Shown one piece after another: positions 60,801-64,000 of a stretch of 64,000 bases of DNA (the stretch's first letter is position 1; each line of letters opens with the position of its first letter). This DNA is from Pristionchus mayeri. Lineage: Eukaryota; Nematoda; Chromadorea; Rhabditida; Neodiplogasteridae. The notes under the pieces were generated by a model. The model saw nothing but the letters and a program-made list of their open reading frames with translations. It had not been told where the DNA came from and made no database searches. The stretch covers positions 8,060,001 through 8,124,000 of the forward strand of contig BTRK01000005.1 in the NCBI GenBank assembly GCA_036245805.1, given 5' to 3'. Both the position numbers and the translations under genes were made by a program.

Positions 60801-63800
60801 CTTATTGGATAATTAATGTGTTCTTACGACAATTTATATTGTCAACGTAGTTCAAGTTCGCGTAATTGCATAATCATCTATGATGTGCTGAATCACACGG
60901 GAATGTGCAAGCGAAAAGATAAGAGGAGCGATGCAAAAATGAAAGGGCTGATAATACGAGAAATTTCAGGAAGTATTGTTTGCGTTTCAGTGGATCTTCA
61001 TAACACTTGCAAAGAGTTCATGATCAATATGATCTGGTTAAATATTCAATGTAAAACTATGACAATTTAAAGCGGAACAGAGTGACGCAGTGATAGGAAT
61101 GGAGATTATGTCGGGTGAGAAAAGAAGGGGGACCACCCTCCTTATCTCTGTTTCTTTTCCCCTTATCTGATCCCTTTCTAGCACCGAAGAGCGGGCGATT
61201 GGCAGAAACGTGGGGGCTCTATAGTCACTTTTTACTGTTCTGCTTGCGATTTTAGCGTTTGACAGCGCTTGCCATACACTGTTATCCTTGCTCTGCGCTT
61301 AGAAAAACATAATTTCTTAGTCCGATTCCTCAAGCACTGCAGTTTCTCTTCCCTTTAATCCGATGTTGTGGTCATGAAAGTTCGATTTCTGTTCCTTTGC
61401 TTTTCTAAATATATTTATAATAATTATAATAATATCTTGCAGAGACGCAGCTCGCAAGGCCATTCTCGGCAAGGGACTCGACATTCTCTCGAGGTAACAA
61501 AATCTTCATTTATGCAATGTTATTAGAAGCTCCCGGCTTGGATTTTCTTTAATTTGGTGGTATTCTACAGGAAGATGGAGGCGCTCGCGGATGATCCCGC
61601 TGAGGAAAAACTGATCAAGGAGGTGAGATTCGCTCCTCTCTCTTCCAATCTGAGGAAGATGTTGTATTTACACCTTGCTCATTATTTTCGAGCTTATTCA
61701 TTGAGCACGGTCTTTTGTGATCAGTGATGCGATTGATTGTGTGAAACGAACATAGTATTCATTCGGGTGCATAGGGTGGATATGCGATGAGATAGGACGA
61801 TTGTAGAGTTCAAATGTATTTCCAATTAATGTTCTCTAATTGTGATACGGCACAAGCTCTTCAGATATTAGTGAATGTTTTTTTGGACTTCTCCCTATTG
61901 TCTATTGTCACAGTTTCATTATATGATATAAGTACGAACGTTGAAACACCAATGTGATCAGGATTCGAAAAAGGTTTTTCACCTGAATCCTGCTTCCTTT
62001 TCAGGTGGACGGCGAGTGGAGTTCAGTGGGAGACGAGAAACTGCTGGAGGAGGAAGTAATGAGGAGCGAGAAATTGGTGGAGATGGCGAGGAAGGTCAGT
62101 GATAATTGGCTCATTATCGGGGTGAAAACAGCTATGCAATTTATGTTATTGTAGACTGATATATAGAATTTTGGAAACAAGTTTGACATTGCTTACGCGT
62201 AGTTGCATTCTGCGCAAGCTACGAATTCGTAGCCAGTCACAGTTATCGACGTAGTGTGAGACATCGAAATTCCTAGCATGATTAGGTAATCAAGAAAGTG
62301 TTTTTGCTAACAAGATCAGATAGTATCGATCAACGATCACCCACAACAGTCATAGAGATCGCTTGAAACACGGATTGGCAAACATGCTCATCTAATTTAT
62401 TTTTGTTCTTTTGCTGACAAAAAGTATGAGAAATCAAAGTTGGAGCAATACACTCCAGAACTAGAATTTCTGGAACACAAATTTGAACCGGCACATGAGA
62501 AAATAATTTCGGATCAGAAATTTAAACTACATTTGAGAAATGCACTTTGCAGGCTGAAATGGCTCCGGATGTAGTGGAGCGAGCGGAGACTCGACGGGCA
62601 GAAATGGAGGAGAGGAAGAGAGTGACAAGCACGGCACAGACTGCTGTAGCAGCTGCAGAGAAGAAGATGGAGGGGTCAGTGCGAGGATTACGGTAGGGGT
62701 ACGGTATGGAGAAGTTAGATACTGTAGCTTGGAGAATGGAACGGAAAGGATCTGGTCGGCAGCAGAAGTATTTTGTTGTTTGTTTTTTTTCGGAATGAGA
62801 ACAATGGAATATGCATGGAGGGATATAGTATCTTACCATATTCATTTTACCATATTCATATCGATTGCAGACTGAGCTCTTCCCTCGCTGCTTCCAATGA
62901 ATCCGGTGCGAGTGTCGCAGAGGGATGGAAGAAACTGAAGGGATTGAGGAAGGAAATGGACGAGAGCGACAATTTGAGAAAGGTACTTTAGTAGAATTCA
63001 AAATTCTATTCTCCGTATTTTCATCCTCCACACTCTCCGGTTCAGCCGGTTGAGCAACGAGAGAGTGTACAGAGAGAGTGTGAAGGAAGCGTGGCATAAA
63101 CAGCGATCTGTGTTCGGTGTGAGCCCTGTAGGGTGCATGTAATGCGAGTGGGAAATGGTTAACCACAACAAATCGTCTAAAAATTGCAAAATTGCCAGGC
63201 GGTTTTGTGCAGCGTCTGATCAAAATGTATGGTGTTGGTGGTGGTTTTCGATTGGAGACGGCTCTTTTGAGGCTTGTAATAAAATAATATTATCATCAGG
63301 AAGCCGAGCGAGCGGCAGAGAAGATGCTCACTGTGGACGATGGAGTGCCGAAGGAGGTGAGGGGAGAGAGGGGTTTAGGGGTGGGGGGGGGGGGGGAGAA
63401 GGAGAAGTGTAGGGGGGGGGGAGGGTAGCGGGCTTGACGATGAATGACGTTTGAATTTGTGATATGTATCACAATGCATCGATGAGTCAATTGGAGAACT
63501 AGTTTCTGCAAAATGATAAAAGAAGCGCGAAATATGAATTTTTACCATCTACTCACTCTCAGCGATCGCATACCTAGTATTTTTTGTCATCTCATAGAAG
63601 CACTGAATCTATAATCTCGCACTTTGCGCGTTTTGAGTTCTCGGATAAATTAGATCGTAATATCAATAAGCGTTGCTTTCCTTTCTACTATCTCTTCAAT
63701 TTTCCAGGTAGTGGATCGAACTCGCGCGAGAGTGAAGGCCCTGCAAGAGGGATGGAAGGACCTGAACGAGAGATTGGACGAGAGTCTCATTCTGGCCGAG

Positions 63801-64000
63801 AAGGAAGCTAAGAAGACTGCTACCAGTGAGTACTTTGAAATATCCCTCCAGTTTTCCAGAACTGAACTTCGTATACTATTAGCAGTAGAATGCTTATTAA
63901 ATGACGGAAAAGGGAAGGAAGATGCTTTATTGATTACTAGTGTGTGAAGAGATTGCATGAATAGTAGGGCATGGTGATCGGAGGATTTACTATTTTTTTG
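45889..64000 (+). CDS. dys-1: Dystrophin (DYS-1 type), 5' part, 37 exons, runs off the window
   Basis: Dystrophin links actin to the membrane glycoprotein complex in muscle. It starts MLFSGSTAIPRKEVKKEKK. Exons (start-end): 45889-45955, 46147-46226, 46812-46871, 48026-48128, 51962-52035, 52177-52220, 52295-52375, 52570-52685, 53011-53114, 53405-53492, 53667-53815, 54064-54180, 54383-54444, 54698-54800, 54898-54939, 55120-55200, 55440-55562, 55858-55938, 56221-56284, 56511-56641, 56793-56852, 57069-57194, 57376-57450, 57620-57730, 57946-58047, 58233-58303, 59079-59172, 59554-59634, 59810-59872, 60419-60507, 61443-61493, 61571-61622, 62005-62094, 62553-62674, 62871-62982, 63300-63356, 63708-63825. 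All phases agree over about 1,080 codons. CH1 is near residues 25-125 and CH2 near 135-245 (VDFTSSWRDGFAFNVLLHSF). A Ser-rich linker (RSRKSSSSSQRSSRSR) follows, then spectrin repeats. VLAWLLEAEEEVESLSDVES, VNTRWEQLRELAMARQ and VAVVDEDEEGDASLAALEQR match vertebrate dystrophin repeat 1-2 in order. The rest of the rod, WW and ZZ regions lie beyond the edge. Confidence 0.92.
48602..48709. repeat. Short hairpin family member
   Basis: AGTTCG at the left pairs with CGAACT at the right. The inner stem is TCTCTTCATTTCCCACACTC with GAGTGTGCAAAATGAAGAGA, around a CCGGTCG-containing loop. In a dystrophin intron. Confidence 0.65.
49140..50380. mobile_element. 1.2-kb palindromic element with 9-bp duplication (Mutator-like)
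   Basis: The element 49149-50371 starts ACACCTCTCTATTTGTCCC and ends with the imperfect inverse GGACAAATAGAAGGGTGT. The 9-base direct repeat GGGAGAAGA lies immediately outside each end. The arms pair over about 350 bases (GCATGGGGGTAACCTATTGA against its inverse near 50.18 kb, ATTTTCACGCAAACGTTTGG near 50.13 kb). The centre is unpaired and has no transposase. Nine-base duplication fits Mutator-like elements. G-runs (G16 at 49242-49257) lie in the left arm. It sits in the long fourth intron of dystrophin. Confidence 0.8.
50985..51065. repeat. Short hairpin family member
   Basis: CTTACTCTCTTTAGTTCGCT pairs imperfectly with AAAGTGAGGAGAGTCAGA; the inner CTCTCGCTTTCTC pairs with GCGAAAGAG. In a dystrophin intron. 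Confidence 0.5.
51241..51371. repeat. Small near-perfect palindrome
   Basis: TAGGGTTCTCTCATTGGAAA at the left matches the inverse of TTTTCCAATAAGAGAACCCTA at the right with few mismatches; TTTTGTATCATTTTCAGA pairs with TCTGAACATGATACAAAA. The loop is near TATACATATGACC. In a dystrophin intron. Confidence 0.75.
58351..58870. mobile_element. 520-bp near-perfect palindromic element
   Basis: ATGGTGCGTTTATCGTCGCC at the left is matched by the inverse GGCGACGATAAACGCACCAT at the right. The arms pair almost completely (CATTGCTAGGTCAGAATGAC, GGGGTCAAACGACGAGAAAT, and the inverse near 58.79 kb), leaving a short centre near 58610. No clear target duplication was identified. It lies in the dystrophin intron after VRRMISVCQEKLVEIKEKE. 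Confidence 0.8.
60528..60605. repeat. Short hairpin family member
   Basis: TCTGACTCTCCTCAGTTCGC pairs with the inverse of ATGATGAGAGTCAGA; inner CTCTCTCGC pairs with GCGAGAGAG. Related to the hairpin at 20077-20169 in sequence as well as shape. In a dystrophin intron just after an exon. Confidence 0.7.
60682..60793. repeat. Short hairpin family member
   Basis: AGAGTTCG at the left pairs with CGAACTCT at the right; GTCTCTTCATTGTACACGC pairs with GTGTGTAAAATGAAGAGAC around a CGACCGGTCG centre. Closely related to 48602-48709. In a dystrophin intron. Confidence 0.7.

Noticed and set aside
62522..63223. 233-residue open frame on the minus strand
   Set aside because: It is antisense to two dystrophin exons (62553-62674 and 62871-62982) and contains intron sequence; no domain recognised.

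Overview
The window is genomic DNA of a nematode, most likely rhabditid-like. The evidence is compact multi-exon genes with short introns ending in TTTCAG-type acceptors, protein sequences closest to Caenorhabditis-type CCT and dystrophin, a dense background of TACTGTAG/CTACCGTA motifs, and many palindromic (fold-back) transposons. No bacterial-style operons, rRNA genes or CRISPR arrays are visible. The species cannot be named from the sequence.

Layout from left to right. About 0.35-5.6 kb (minus strand): a secreted, cysteine-rich, modular protein resembling the nematode DUF281-type families, with MITEs between and inside its exons. 5.64-7.16 kb: a degenerate array of TACTGTAG-containing units. 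7.76-7.82 kb: an orphan copy of the first exon of a CCT-eta gene. 8.27-19.10 kb (minus): an intact 19-exon cct-1 (TCP-1 alpha) gene; one of its introns holds two abutting TTAA-flanked palindromic elements totalling 4 kb. 19.74-27.66 kb (plus), head to head with cct-1: a cct-7 (CCT eta) gene that looks broken. It has an in-frame stop, at least two frame problems and a missing apical segment of roughly 130 residues, at the place where a hAT-like element and a tRNA-like fragment now lie. 28.9-31.6 kb (plus): a GNAT-like acetyltransferase gene with an in-frame stop caused by a short tandem duplication. A second, more decayed inverted copy lies at 41.5-44.9 kb (minus). Between the two copies are a CR1/Jockey-type LINE (about 31.9-33.8 kb), a mariner-ended palindrome (34.6-36.9 kb) and a TTAA-flanked palindrome (38.1-39.4 kb); a further TTAA palindrome sits inside another palindrome within the second copy (42.7-44.7 kb). 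45.9 kb to the right edge (plus): the 5' part of a dystrophin orthologue (dys-1 type), with 37 exons read in one continuous frame, two calponin-homology domains and the first spectrin repeats; it runs off the window.

The intact genes encode a cytosolic chaperonin subunit (CCT-1) and a muscle cytoskeletal linker (dystrophin). The head-to-head CCT arrangement could have allowed shared regulation, but the CCT-7 partner here appears decayed, so a working copy is expected elsewhere. The most unusual aspect is the number and variety of long inverted-repeat elements: TTAA-flanked, TA-flanked, 8-bp-TSD and 9-bp-TSD types plus a mini-Helitron. Three of the long palindromes share a tRNA-like B-box module (GGTTCRATYCC followed by GCATA and TTTTGCA). 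These elements lie mostly in introns and would give long hairpin RNAs when transcribed.
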